From NCBI GenBank assembly GCA_002354135.1, contig DEKZ01000120.1:2804-42606 (forward strand): a stretch of 39,803 bases of DNA, read 5' to 3'. Each line of letters starts with the position of its first letter. The stretch's first letter is position 1. Source of the stretch: Massilia sp. UBA2709 (GTDB lineage: Bacteria; Pseudomonadota; Gammaproteobacteria; Burkholderiales; Burkholderiaceae_D). This document shows, in pieces, positions 17,184-28,368 of this stretch. A model generated the notes under the pieces. The model did not search any database. It was not told where the DNA came from and saw only the letters and a program-made list of their open reading frames with translations. The position numbers and the translations under genes are program-made.

Positions 17184-17756
17184 ATGGCAAATCGCACTTA
17201 TCTTTTCGCATGCAACCAGAAGCCGACCGGCAAGCCATCGCCCGGCCGCACCATCGTAGGCCTGTCGGAGTGGAATTACGACATTCCGCTGGCCTATCGC
17301 ATCCTCGTATCCGGTAATCCGGAAGCCTGTTTCTCGTCGATCTGGACCGAGCCGGCGGACCCTTCCGTCGTGCCCCAGCACATGGCCGTGGTGGGTGAGT
17401 CCGAGGCCGGTCTGGAGCGCCTGAAGGGGGTGTTCAAGCGCATCACGCTGCCGCAGGCGCAGCGCGTGATCAACGAGTCGCTCGCATTTCTCGACCGGAC
17501 CGATCGCAAGCTGGGCTTCTACTTTCTCGAGCCCGCCGAGCTGTTTGCCATGGACGACGATGAAGAGATTCCGGAGCTGAACCGGAAGCTGTGTGCTTCG
17601 CTGGCCTCGCTTGACCGGGAAATCGACCATGTCGTCGCCGCAATCAATGCCGGCAGCGAAGAGGGACTCAAGGTATTTCGCGATTTCGGCTTCGGCAACT
17701 GGTCGACGGTGCTCTATTACGACATCGACGAGCCGCGCCCGGGGAAGGGAGCGTAA
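17184..17756 (+). CDS. Soluble protein of unknown function (MANRTYLF N-terminus)
   Basis: A 190-residue protein without signal peptide or membrane segments. It starts MANRTYLFAC, has an aromatic patch around SEWNYDIPLAYRILVSG, and an acidic middle (AMDDDEEIPELN). The style recalls a group of bacterial MANR-starting proteins of unknown function; I cannot assign a family with certainty. AGGA eight bases before the ATG supports the start. The last 40 bp overlap the 3' end of the convergent histidine kinase gene. Confidence 0.75.
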   Translation: MANRTYLFACNQKPTGKPSPGRTIVGLSEWNYDIPLAYRILVSGNPEACFSSIWTEPADPSVVPQHMAVVGESEAGLERLKGVFKRITLPQAQRVINESLAFLDRTDRKLGFYFLEPAELFAMDDDEEIPELNRKLCASLASLDREIDHVVAAINAGSEEGLKVFRDFGFGNWSTVLYYDIDEPRPGKGA

Positions 17757-20700
17757 GACCGATCGTCCCGGGCCGGACCGGCCTCCTCGAACGCGGCTTC
17801 TGCCAGCGCCCGGCGTAGTGCAGTCATGTCGACCGGCTTCACGAAGTAGTGCCGGAAGCCGGCCGCCTTGGCTAGGACCCTGTCGTGCGCCTGACCATAG
17901 CCTGTCAGCGCGATGTACAGCGCGTTCCTGGTGGCGGGAAGCGCATGCAGCCGCCTCGACAGTTCGTAGCCATCCATGTCGGGCAGGCCGATATCCAGGA
18001 TCAGGGCGTCGGGATGCAGGCGTCCCGCTTCCTCGAGGGCGCTGCGCGCGTTCTCGCACACCGTCACCGCATGGCCTTGTGCCTCGAGGAGGGCGGCCAG
18101 GGACTGGGCCGCATCGACGTTGTCATCGACAGCCAGGATGCGCAACGGGCATGGATGCTCCTGCGCTGCCGCCGCCGCGATCCGGCCTGCGCCTCGCCGT
18201 TCCTTGACCAGGAGCGGAAGCGACAGGATGAACGTGCTGCCCTTGCCGGGCCCCGCGCTTTTGGCGGTCACGTTGCCGCCATGGAGCGTCATGATGCTCC
18301 TGACCAGCGCCAGGCCGAGCCCGAGGCCGCCCTGGGAGCGGTCCGGCGTGCGTTCCGCCTGGGTGAACAGGTCGAACACATGCGGCAGGAGCTGCGCATC
18401 CATGCCGATGCCCTCGTCGGCGACGCTGATGCAGACGCAGGGCGCCTTCACTTCCATGCAGAGCTGGATATGACCGCCAATCGGCGTGTATTTCGCCGCA
18501 TTGTTCAACAGGTTCGTCAAGACCTGGACCAGGCGTGTGCGGTCGCCCAGGACCAGGACCTCCTCCTGCGCCAGGCGAATGGTGAAGGCATGATGCCGCG
18601 AGTCGATCAGCGGCGCCGACTGCTCGATGGCGCTATGGATGACATCCTTGATATCGAGCTCGGACGTCTCGATGGAGGCCAGGCCGCGCGTCACGCGCGA
18701 CACGTCCAGCAGATCGTCGACCAGGTCGGTCATGTGCCTGACCTGCCGGACGATGATTTCACTGTACTTCCTGACCGTGTCGTTATCGGGGCTGGCGACG
18801 GCCAGCAGGTTGGCTGCCGTACTGATCGGCGCCAGGGGATTACGGAGTTCATGGGCGAGCATGGCGAGGAATTCGTCCTTGCGCCGATTGGCCACTTCCA
18901 GGGCCTCTTCCGCTTCGCGCTGGATGGTGATGTCGGTGTTGGTGCCGAACCAGCGCACGATCTTCCCTTGCTGGTCGCGGATCGGAACCGCGCGCGACAG
19001 GAACCAGCGGTATTCGCCATCGGCGCTGCGCAAAGGGAAGAGGTCTTCCCACGCGACCTGTTGTTCGACGATCTGGCTGCGGTACCTGGCCTTGACCGCG
19101 TCCACGAAGTCGGGATGGTGGACCTTTTCCCAGCCCCATCCCTTCATTTCTTCGAGCGTCGTGCCGGTGTATTCGAACCAGCGGTTGTTGTACCAGAAGA
19201 TAGCGCCGTCGCTGTCTGCCATCCAGGCCAGTTGCGGGATGTTTTCCGCCAGGGTCCGGAATTGCACCTCGCTTTCCTTGAGTGCCGATTGCGCCTTCCT
19301 GATCTCGCTGATATCGAGGATATAGGCAATGCCTTCCTCGCGGTTGCCCTGGTAGTTGGCGGCGCCGATATAGACCGGCAGGCGGCTGCCGTCCTTCCTG
19401 AGGTATTCCTTCTCGAACGCTTCCACGCTGCCGCTCGACTGCAGGACGTCCAGGCTCCTGCTGTCCACGTCGTCCCATTCGGGAGGCGTCAGGTCGCGCC
19501 AGGACAGGCCGTTCTGTTCGAAGTCTGCGCGCGAGTAACCCAGCATCCTCAGGAAGGCATCGTTCACCTTGACGATGCGTCCATCGAAACGATACTGCAT
19601 GACCCCGATGACGTTGGAGTCGGTGATCGTCTTGAACTGGAATTCGGTGCGTTGGCGCGCTTCTTCCGCCAGTTTCTGTTGCGTGACGTCGATGACGACG
19701 CCCGGCATCCATGCAGGCTCGCCGCTTGCGTCCACGTCGACCTTGCCGCGCGCATGGATGTGCCGGATGCCGCCATCCCGGAGACAGAGGCGGAACTGGT
19801 ACTGGTAGGGCTTGTGGGCGGCAAGCGAATCGGCAACGTTCGCCTGCACCGCCTGGACGTCGTCGGGATGGATGTGTGCGAGATAGGCCTTGAGCGGACC
19901 ACCCTTGGCGTCCTGCTCGGAGATCTCGAACAGCCGTGCGAAGTTGCAATCGGCATAGACGCGGTCGGCCTGGATGTCCCAGGTCCAGGTGCCGATTTCA
20001 GCGGCGCTCAGGGTGCCTTCCAGCCTCAGCTGCGCATCCTGCAGTTGTGCCCGCAGGACTTTCTGGGTGTGGATGTCGGTGCAGGTACCGATCCAGCGTT
20101 CGATCAGGCCGGCCCCGTTCCGGACCGGCAAGGCACGCGCCAGCACCCAGTGATATTCGCCCGAGCGATGCCGCAAGCGGTATTCGATTTCGTAGGGCTC
20201 GCCGGTGGCGAGGCTGTGCTCCCAGGCTGGCCTGGTGCGCGGCAGGTCGTCGGGATGCAGGATCGATCCCCAGTTGTCGCCAATGGTTGCGTCGAACGGC
20301 ATGCCGGCAAATTCGTAATGCTGCCGGTTGTAGTAATCGTGGTAGCCGTCCGGCAGGGCCGACCAGACCATCTGCGGCATGGCGTCCGCGATCAGCCGGA
20401 ACCGGGCCTCGCTTTCCTCGATTGCCCGCTGCTTCAGTATATGTTCCGTAACGTCTTCGACGCTGTGGATGATGTAGGCGACTTCTCCCGTGGGGCCGAA
20501 GACAGGGCTGTTGAGCGGTTTCCAGTAGCGGACTTCGAACTCACCCTCGACCGCGCCGCGCCTGGGAATATCGTATTTTTGCAGCGGCATGACGTCGGCG
20601 CACTTGTTCTGCAAGACACGCATCAGCGATGCACGCAGGTTCCTGGTGCCCGTCGCGCCGGGATCGGCGGGATTGTCCGGAAAGACGTCGAAGAGGTTCT

Positions 20701-20866
20701 TTCCCAGGATCTGTTCCCGCGTCGTCATGGTGGCGTGCAGGCGCGCCGCGTTGGCGGCCACCATGGTGAAGTCCGGCGTCAGGACCAGGTAGGGGACCGG
20801 CGTCGCATCGAACAATAACCGGAAGTCGAGCCCCAAGCCATCAGGCAGGTCAGCAGGTGCGGCCAT
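17717..20866 (-). CDS. Five-PAS hybrid histidine kinase with C-terminal receiver
   Basis: A 1049-residue soluble sensor kinase without transmembrane segments. PAS repeats lie at about 15-140, 153-268, 282-398, 405-524 and 532-650. The HisKA domain has the phospho-accepting His672 in AHELRNP. The ATPase domain shows NLLNNAAKY (785-793), DEGIGM (817-822) and GGLGLGLALV (846-855). A receiver domain (908-1022) has the phospho-acceptor Asp958 in LILDIGLPDMDG, plus Thr988 and Lys1010. It senses an internal or diffusible cue; the ligand is unknown. No separate response regulator or output gene is adjacent, so the output path must lie elsewhere. The start ATG at 20866 has GAAGGA nine bases upstream; the open frame extends 17 codons further without such a site. 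Confidence 0.92.
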   Translation of the reverse strand: MAAPADLPDGLGLDFRLLFDATPVPYLVLTPDFTMVAANAARLHATMTTREQILGKNLFDVFPDNPADPGATGTRNLRASLMRVLQNKCADVMPLQKYDIPRRGAVEGEFEVRYWKPLNSPVFGPTGEVAYIIHSVEDVTEHILKQRAIEESEARFRLIADAMPQMVWSALPDGYHDYYNRQHYEFAGMPFDATIGDNWGSILHPDDLPRTRPAWEHSLATGEPYEIEYRLRHRSGEYHWVLARALPVRNGAGLIERWIGTCTDIHTQKVLRAQLQDAQLRLEGTLSAAEIGTWTWDIQADRVYADCNFARLFEISEQDAKGGPLKAYLAHIHPDDVQAVQANVADSLAAHKPYQYQFRLCLRDGGIRHIHARGKVDVDASGEPAWMPGVVIDVTQQKLAEEARQRTEFQFKTITDSNVIGVMQYRFDGRIVKVNDAFLRMLGYSRADFEQNGLSWRDLTPPEWDDVDSRSLDVLQSSGSVEAFEKEYLRKDGSRLPVYIGAANYQGNREEGIAYILDISEIRKAQSALKESEVQFRTLAENIPQLAWMADSDGAIFWYNNRWFEYTGTTLEEMKGWGWEKVHHPDFVDAVKARYRSQIVEQQVAWEDLFPLRSADGEYRWFLSRAVPIRDQQGKIVRWFGTNTDITIQREAEEALEVANRRKDEFLAMLAHELRNPLAPISTAANLLAVASPDNDTVRKYSEIIVRQVRHMTDLVDDLLDVSRVTRGLASIETSELDIKDVIHSAIEQSAPLIDSRHHAFTIRLAQEEVLVLGDRTRLVQVLTNLLNNAAKYTPIGGHIQLCMEVKAPCVCISVADEGIGMDAQLLPHVFDLFTQAERTPDRSQGGLGLGLALVRSIMTLHGGNVTAKSAGPGKGSTFILSLPLLVKERRGAGRIAAAAAQEHPCPLRILAVDDNVDAAQSLAALLEAQGHAVTVCENARSALEEAGRLHPDALILDIGLPDMDGYELSRRLHALPATRNALYIALTGYGQAHDRVLAKAAGFRHYFVKPVDMTALRRALAEAAFEEAGPARDDRSYAPFPGRGSSMS

Positions 20867-21087
20867 AGTGAAAGTCCTTCGATGGCATTGCATGCGCCTG
20901 TTCGATTGGTTTTTCACGAGGAATGATCATAAGTGGAAGTTCCGAATGGCGTCGCGCTCGATTGCGATCCGCCTGTCGCCTGTTCCGTAGCCGCCCAGCC
21001 AACTTGGCGAACTCAATAGAAGCGTATGATCGTTCAGAGGCTGTCAGTCCGGAGGCCGGTTCGATCTATTGCTTAAGGAGAACTACC

Positions 21088-21378
21088 ATGCTCGTTTTCA
21101 TATTGGCGGCGGCAAGTGCAATGTGCCTGCTCGGATGTGCGACCCCACAAGACCGGGCAGTGGCCCAGCAAGCGCAAGTGGAGCGCATGATGGCCGAATA
21201 CGGACCCGCATGCACGCAGATGGGTTATGCGACGAACACCGACCCCTGGCGGGAGTGCATTCTTCGTTCAGCCGGGCAGGACGGCGGTACACGCGGGGGC
21301 GTCTCGACTTCCATCTTCGGCGGCGTGGGCAGTGGCGGTCGCGGCGGTATCGGCATCGGCATCGGCATAGGACGCTAG
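21088..21378 (+). CDS. Small lipoprotein with Gly/Ile-repeat tail
   Basis: A 96-residue predicted lipoprotein: lipobox LLGC with Cys17, then a short helical segment (DRAVAQQAQVERMMAEYG), a conserved-looking core with two more cysteines (Cys41, Cys57), and a Gly-rich tail ending GIGIGIGIGR. The ATG at 21088 has TAAGGAG eight bases upstream, which decides the start over in-frame upstream codons. I do not recognise a function; small lipoproteins of this type are common in Burkholderiales. It is divergent from the kinase gene and closed by a bidirectional terminator. Confidence 0.8.
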   Translation: MLVFILAAASAMCLLGCATPQDRAVAQQAQVERMMAEYGPACTQMGYATNTDPWRECILRSAGQDGGTRGGVSTSIFGGVGSGGRGGIGIGIGIGR

Positions 21379-21409
21379 CGGGCACGTCGCAGGGGGTGGA
21401 TAAAAAAGA

Positions 21410-21445
21410 AAAAAGGCCGGAACCCGCAAAGGTTCCGGCCTTTTT
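21410..21445. terminator. Bidirectional terminator between small lipoprotein and acnA
   Basis: Perfect 15-bp stem (21410-21424 with 21431-21445) built on GGCCGGAACC / GGTTCCGGCC, flanked by A5 on the left and T5 on the right, so it can stop transcription from both convergent genes. Confidence 0.92.
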
Positions 21446-21499
21446 GTCTTCCGTTCAGCCTCCCCAGCGGGGCGTCTGAACGGAGCTCCCTCTACTGCA

Positions 21500-24208
<2,709 letters not shown>

Positions 24209-24300
24209 AAGCTCTCCTTCAGTAGGGGTCTCTTGTTATTGCTTCAATACTTCGTAATCAGCAACGGTAGGGTGACGCGCAGTGTCAGCTGTACTTCGCG

Positions 24301-24843
24301 TCAGCTTTTCTTTTCATCCAGCCCGGCCGTGACGAGCGGCTTGGACTGTTCGGCGTTCTTGCATTCATTGGCCAGCTGGCGGTTCAGCTTCGAATCGAGC
24401 AGCATGCCCTTCGACGGGATGCCGATCCAGACCAGGCCGTAGTTCGTGTTCTCGAAACGCAGCGCGCCGGTGGTCGTGCCCACGCGCGCCAGGCGGTGCA
24501 GGCGCTTCTTCCAGCGCAGGGCGATGTGCGCATCGTCCTTCTCGCTGGTGTAGATCGTGATCTTGTTGCCCAGCTCGCAGGCGTAGTCGGTCACCTTGGT
24601 GTCGGTGATGTCCGGTTCCGGTTCATCGACGACGGCGGCAGCGGCGGCACCGGCGGCGCCCGCGGCAACACCTGCTGCGGCTTTCTTCTTCGAGGATTTC
24701 GACGACTTGGCCTTGGCCTTGAGGACGTCGGCGGCTTTCGGGTGGTTCTTTTCGGGTGCGGCGGACGCCGGCGCGGCGCACAGGCCGAGGGCCGCGAGCA
24801 CGAAGGAGCCGGCGGCGAGAAGGTGTTTGACTGGGGTGGCCAT
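24301..24843 (-). CDS. Exported protein with MliC-like (lysozyme inhibitor) domain
   Basis: A 180-residue protein with a signal peptide cut near ASA-A (28), a Lys/Ala-rich linker (33-72), and a C-terminal domain at about 85-163. That domain has the MliC pattern: Y-x-C (Cys89), an LRW strand (109-111), a T-T-G-A turn, LVW (137-139), and a closing Cys161 that would pair with Cys89. MliC proteins inhibit C-type lysozyme in the periplasm. The match is by motif layout only, so function is tentative. The ATG overlaps the upstream stop codon (TAATG at 24843), suggesting coupling to the CitE-like gene. Confidence 0.72.
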   Translation of the reverse strand: MATPVKHLLAAGSFVLAALGLCAAPASAAPEKNHPKAADVLKAKAKSSKSSKKKAAAGVAAGAAGAAAAAVVDEPEPDITDTKVTDYACELGNKITIYTSEKDDAHIALRWKKRLHRLARVGTTTGALRFENTNYGLVWIGIPSKGMLLDSKLNRQLANECKNAEQSKPLVTAGLDEKKS

Positions 24844-25832
24844 TAGTTGGATTCCGTTTGGTTGACGATTGCCGCCGCGGATTCAGGCAGCGCCAGGCCG
24901 GCCAGCTTCGCGCGCTGCAAAACGGTCCAATAATATCGGTAGCTGGCGCGGTCGTGCAAGCGCCCATGCTGAGCGATCGGTCCCCAGTTCACGGCCATCG
25001 CTTCCTGCAGGATGTTGGTTGCTTCGTTCACCTCCGACAGCCTCGGCGTGAACGCCTTCAGGATCGGCTTGATCTGGTCCGGATGGATGCTCCACATGCG
25101 CGTGAAACCGAATTCGGCGCCGGCGCGTTGTGCGTCATTTGCCACAACCGCGCTGTCTTTGATTTCGGTCGTCACATTATGCGAGGCGACCTTGCCGTGC
25201 GCATGACATGCCGCAACCATTTCCAGCTTGGCGCGGACAACTAATGGATGCGAAAACTGTCCCGGGGTGCGCATCGCGCTCGCCGGCACCGCGCCGTAGT
25301 GCGCCGAGACGAAGTCCATGATGCCAAAGGAGAGGCATTCGACCTGGGGCAGGGCGGCGATCTCGTAGGCTTCGCGCAGGGCGCCGTGGGTCTCGATCAG
25401 CACGTGCACGGGCAGCGCGGCGCGTCCGGCCGGCACCGCGACGCGGTTGGTGGTCTCGAGGGCGCGCCGCACGTCGGCCAGGCCGTTCGGCTTGGGCAGC
25501 ACCACGTAGGCCAGGCGGTTCGCCGCGGCGCCGACGATGGTGGCCACGTCGGTCTCGAAATGCTCGCTGTCGATGTCGTGCAGGCGCACGCCGATGCGGT
25601 TGAAGCGGTTGTCCTCGCTGTTCAGCAAATCCGCCACGAGCCGGGCGTGCGCGGCTTCGTTGCCGGCGGCGGCGCCGTCCTCGCAGTCGAAGGTGATGTC
25701 GAACAGGGGGCCAAGCTCTTGTTGCAGGGCCATCGACTTGCGCATCAGCTTCTCCGAGCCGCAATAATGGTCGCAGGCGGGAAGAAGGAGCGGCTGGCGT
25801 TTGCCCTGGAATAAAACCTCGGAAGGATGCAT
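24843..25832 (-). CDS. CitE-like CoA-ester lyase (HpcH/HpaI aldolase family)
   Basis: A 329-residue TIM-barrel protein of the citrate lyase beta subunit/malyl-CoA lyase family. Visible family motifs include ITFDCEDGAA (about residues 46-55), a metal-binding LIETHGAL and LSFGIMDF. No CitD/CitF genes are near, so it is not part of a classical citrate lyase; a stand-alone CoA-ester lyase or thioesterase is more likely. The start is taken as ATG 25832 (MHPSEVLF). An in-frame ATG at 25931 would lie upstream of the mdh terminator and give a low-complexity Arg-rich leader, so I reject it. It shares strand and neighbourhood with mdh and acnA. Confidence 0.85.
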   Translation of the reverse strand: MHPSEVLFQGKRQPLLLPACDHYCGSEKLMRKSMALQQELGPLFDITFDCEDGAAAGNEAAHARLVADLLNSEDNRFNRIGVRLHDIDSEHFETDVATIVGAAANRLAYVVLPKPNGLADVRRALETTNRVAVPAGRAALPVHVLIETHGALREAYEIAALPQVECLSFGIMDFVSAHYGAVPASAMRTPGQFSHPLVVRAKLEMVAACHAHGKVASHNVTTEIKDSAVVANDAQRAGAEFGFTRMWSIHPDQIKPILKAFTPRLSEVNEATNILQEAMAVNWGPIAQHGRLHDRASYRYYWTVLQRAKLAGLALPESAAAIVNQTESN

Positions 25833-25858
25833 GTGTGTTTCGGTCGCTACGCTGGCAG

Positions 25859-25901
25859 GAAAAGAAGAAGCCGCCGTGCCCGGTTCAGGGGCACGACGGC
25901 T
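25859..25901 (-). terminator. Rho-independent terminator after mdh
   Basis: On the minus strand a 13-base arm pairs AGCCGTCGTGCCC with GGGCACGGCGGCT (one mismatch), followed by TCTTCTTTTCC. It separates mdh from the CitE-like gene and argues against a start codon upstream of it for that gene. Confidence 0.75.
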
Positions 25902-25948
25902 GCGGCGCACGGTCGGCTTGGCCGGTTCCATGGACGCCGCGTCGCGGT

Positions 25949-26938
25949 TTAGGCCAGCAGGTGTGCCACGCCTTCACGCTCTTCGGTCAGTTCCTTCAGC
26001 GTGAGGTTGATGCGCTCTTGCGAGAACTGGTCGATCTCCAGGCCCTGGACGATCTTGTACTCGCCGTTCTCGGTGGTGACCGGGAAGCCGAACACGACGC
26101 CTTCCGGGATGCCGTACGAGCCGTCCGACGGGATGCCCATGGTGGTCCACTTGCCGTTGGTGCCCAGCACCCAGTCACGCACGTGGTCGATCGCTGCGTT
26201 GGCGGCCGACGCTGCCGACGATGCGCCGCGGGCGTCGATGATGGCGGCGCCGCGCTTGCCGACGGTCGGCAGGAAGGTGTCGCGGTTCCAGACGTCGTCG
26301 TTGATCAGGTCCTTGACCGACTGGCCGTCGACGGTGGCGAAGCGGTAGTCGGCGTACATGGTCGGCGAGTGGTTGCCCCACACGACCATCTTCTCGATCG
26401 CGCCGACCGGCTTGCCGGCCTTGGCGGCCACTTGCGACAGGGCGCGGTTGTGGTCCAGGCGCAGCATGGCGGTGAAGTTCTTGGCCGGCAGGTTCGGGGC
26501 CGACTTCATGGCGATGTAGGCGTTGGTGTTGGCCGGGTTGCCGACGACCAGCACTTTCACGTTGCGCGAAGCGACGGCGTCCAGCGCCTTGCCCTGCACG
26601 GTGAAGATCTGTGCGTTCGCTTCCAGCAGGTCCTTGCGCTCCATGCCCGGACCGCGCGGACGGGCGCCGACCAGCAGGGCGACGTCGGCATCCTTGAAGG
26701 CGGTCATCGGGTCGCTGTGCGCGGTCATGCCGGCCAGCAGCGGGAATGCGCAGTCGTCGATTTCCATCATGACGCCCTTGAGCGCCTTCTGTGCCTTCTC
26801 GTTGTCGATCTCGAGCAGCTGCAGGATGACCGGCTGGTCCTTGCCCAGCATGTCGCCGTTGGCAATGCGGAACAGCAGGGAATAGCCGATCTGGCCGGCT
26901 GCGCCGGTGACGGCAACGCGCATTGGGGTTTTAGCCAT
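25949..26938 (-). CDS. mdh: Malate dehydrogenase (NAD)
   Basis: A 329-residue malate dehydrogenase of the longer MDH group, oxidising malate to oxaloacetate. The NAD-binding turn is TGAAGQIG (11-18). Substrate-binding arginines are in GARPRGPGMER (Arg95, Arg101), with Asp162 (LRLDHNR) and the catalytic His190 (WGNHSPTMYAD) forming the relay. Length is standard. GGAGA lies seven bases before the ATG. Its promoter and a palindrome that may bind the divergent GntR protein lie upstream, and a terminator lies downstream. Confidence 0.97.
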   Translation of the reverse strand: MAKTPMRVAVTGAAGQIGYSLLFRIANGDMLGKDQPVILQLLEIDNEKAQKALKGVMMEIDDCAFPLLAGMTAHSDPMTAFKDADVALLVGARPRGPGMERKDLLEANAQIFTVQGKALDAVASRNVKVLVVGNPANTNAYIAMKSAPNLPAKNFTAMLRLDHNRALSQVAAKAGKPVGAIEKMVVWGNHSPTMYADYRFATVDGQSVKDLINDDVWNRDTFLPTVGKRGAAIIDARGASSAASAANAAIDHVRDWVLGTNGKWTTMGIPSDGSYGIPEGVVFGFPVTTENGEYKIVQGLEIDQFSQERINLTLKELTEEREGVAHLLA

Positions 26939-27105
26939 GATGAATCTCCAAAAGTGGGAATGAAAACGGTCGAAGCCGAGGATACGCCTGTTTGGGAAAA
27001 CCGCAATGATACCAAAATCGCACTGCGTCCAATTGAGCCGCCGTGACGCGCGGCGGATTCCGCCAGGCGCGGCCAGCGGGGCGTACTGGCGTCCGATCGA
27101 CCGCG

Positions 27106-27135
27106 AGTGTAGTCCTCGGTAGTTCTACCTGTCAA
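27106..27135 (-). promoter_or_regulatory. mdh promoter
   Basis: On the minus strand TTGACA (27135-27130), 18 bp, then TACACT (27111-27106). The -35 is a perfect consensus. The 16-bp palindrome sits 11 bp upstream of it, where a regulator could contact RNA polymerase. Confidence 0.68.
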
Positions 27136-27146
27136 TTGATATCATA

Positions 27147-27162
27147 TGTCTTATATAAGACA
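27147..27162. promoter_or_regulatory. Candidate GntR operator between mdh and gntR
   Basis: TGTCTTATATAAGACA is a perfect 16-bp palindrome, extended as ATGTCTTATATAAGACA. It is the only such site I find in the window and lies between the divergent mdh and gntR genes, as expected for an autoregulating GntR-family protein. Confidence 0.68.
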
Positions 27163-27221
27163 CATGTCATTGCCATGCATACACTGGACGGGGCAGGGCT
27201 TTTGTGGTGAAATCGCGGTCT

Positions 27222-27989
27222 ATGAATCCAGTCTCGTCCAACCCGGCCAGCGACGGCACAAGCGGCAACGGCTCGCCTTCGTTCCGCCCGCTGTACCAGC
27301 AAATCAAGGCGCTGATCACCCAGAGCCTGCAATCGGGCGAATGGAAGCCGGGCGAGCTGATGCCCAGCGAAGTCGAACTCGCCGCACGCTTCAAGGTCAG
27401 CCAGGGCACCGTGCGCAAGGCGATCGACGAGCTCGCGGCCGAGAACCTGGTCGTGCGCCGGCAAGGGAAGGGCACCTTCGTCGCCACCCACCACGAAGAG
27501 CGCGCCCACTTCCGTTTCCTCAAACTGATGCCCGACGAGGGCGTTCCCCACCATCCCGACAACCGCATCGTCGAGGTCAAGCGCATCCGTGCGCCGGCCG
27601 AGGTCGCCCGTTTGCTCGAGCTGAAGTCGGGCGACGCGGTCGTCTACATCAAGCGCGTGCAGTCCTTCGACGGCGCGCCGACGATCCTGGAGGAGCTGTG
27701 GCTGCCGGGCCAGCTGTTCAAGGGGCTGACGGCCGAACGGCTGGTTGAGTACAAGGGTCCAATGTACGGATTGTTCGAGTCCGAGTTCGGCACCCGGATG
27801 ATCCGCGCGACGGAAAAGATCCGCGCGGTCGGCGCCGACAGCGCCGCCGCGGAATATTTGCAGGTGGCCGAGGGCACCCCGCTGCTGTGCGCGGAGCGTG
27901 TCTCGTTCACCTATGGTGACAAGGCGGTGGAGTTGCGGCGCGGGTTGTATTTGACGGCGAAGCATCATTACCAGAATGAGTTGTCGTAA
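27222..27989 (+). CDS. GntR/HutC-type transcriptional regulator of the TCA block
   Basis: A 255-residue regulator. The winged-helix DNA-binding domain spans about 22-90 (PLYQQIKALITQSLQSGEW, PSEVELAARFKVSQGTVRKAIDELAAENLVVRRQGKGTFV). A UTRA ligand-binding domain follows (about 100-250), placing it in the HutC subfamily, whose members respond to small metabolites. Its position between mdh and sdhCDAB in this conserved order suggests control of TCA genes with a TCA-related effector; that is inference. Start ATG 27222 is chosen; a GTG at 27204 with AGGG upstream would add six residues. The likely operator is the palindrome at 27147-27162. Confidence 0.88.
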   Translation: MNPVSSNPASDGTSGNGSPSFRPLYQQIKALITQSLQSGEWKPGELMPSEVELAARFKVSQGTVRKAIDELAAENLVVRRQGKGTFVATHHEERAHFRFLKLMPDEGVPHHPDNRIVEVKRIRAPAEVARLLELKSGDAVVYIKRVQSFDGAPTILEELWLPGQLFKGLTAERLVEYKGPMYGLFESEFGTRMIRATEKIRAVGADSAAAEYLQVAEGTPLLCAERVSFTYGDKAVELRRGLYLTAKHHYQNELS

Positions 27990-28004
27990 GGCGTAGCGGT
28001 TTTC

Positions 28005-28140
28005 GTAGGGTTGGCACTCGTGCCCACGCGGTGCGGCGTATGCATATGGCATGCCGTGCCGGTGTGCGGCGAGCGTCGTGGATGTGGTGAAGGTAGGGTG
28101 TGCATCGGTACGACCGCGTGGGCACAAGTGCCCACCCTAC
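28005..28140. repeat. 136-bp MITE-like element with 28-bp terminal inverted repeats
   Basis: The left end (28005-28032, beginning GTAGGGTTGGCACTCGTGCC) and the right end (28113-28140, ending GGCACAAGTGCCCACCCTAC) are inverted copies differing at two of 28 positions. Each arm contains its own palindrome, GGCACNNGTGCC. No open frame of note is inside. It lies in the 379-bp gap before sdhC; from 28141 to the sdhC ribosome-binding site I see no clear promoter. Confidence 0.75.
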
Positions 28141-28368
28141 AAAGGCAGAGCGCGAAGGAGCGCCGCCTTCAGCAGGTTTTGCCAGGATCAGGTCGGTCCC
28201 GGCAGCAATCGCTTCATGCGATTAAAATATGTTGGTTTGGAGAAAGCGCCGAACAAAACCCTGTTCCTCGCGCTGCATCCTGATAATCGGGCTTCGGTTA
28301 TTGGTGCGGATCAAAAAATCGGCGAAAATTAAGGGTTATTTAAATTTTGTCAGTTAAGGAGGTGTTGT

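Noticed and set aside
17885..20818. 977-codon open frame antisense to the hybrid kinase
   Set aside because: Same strand-shadow effect; no start signal and no recognisable domain, whereas the minus strand has a complete set of kinase motifs.
25833..25931. N-terminal extension of the CitE-like protein to an ATG at 25931
   Set aside because: It would start upstream of the mdh terminator, has no ribosome-binding site, and adds an Arg/Ala/Pro-rich leader not expected in the family.
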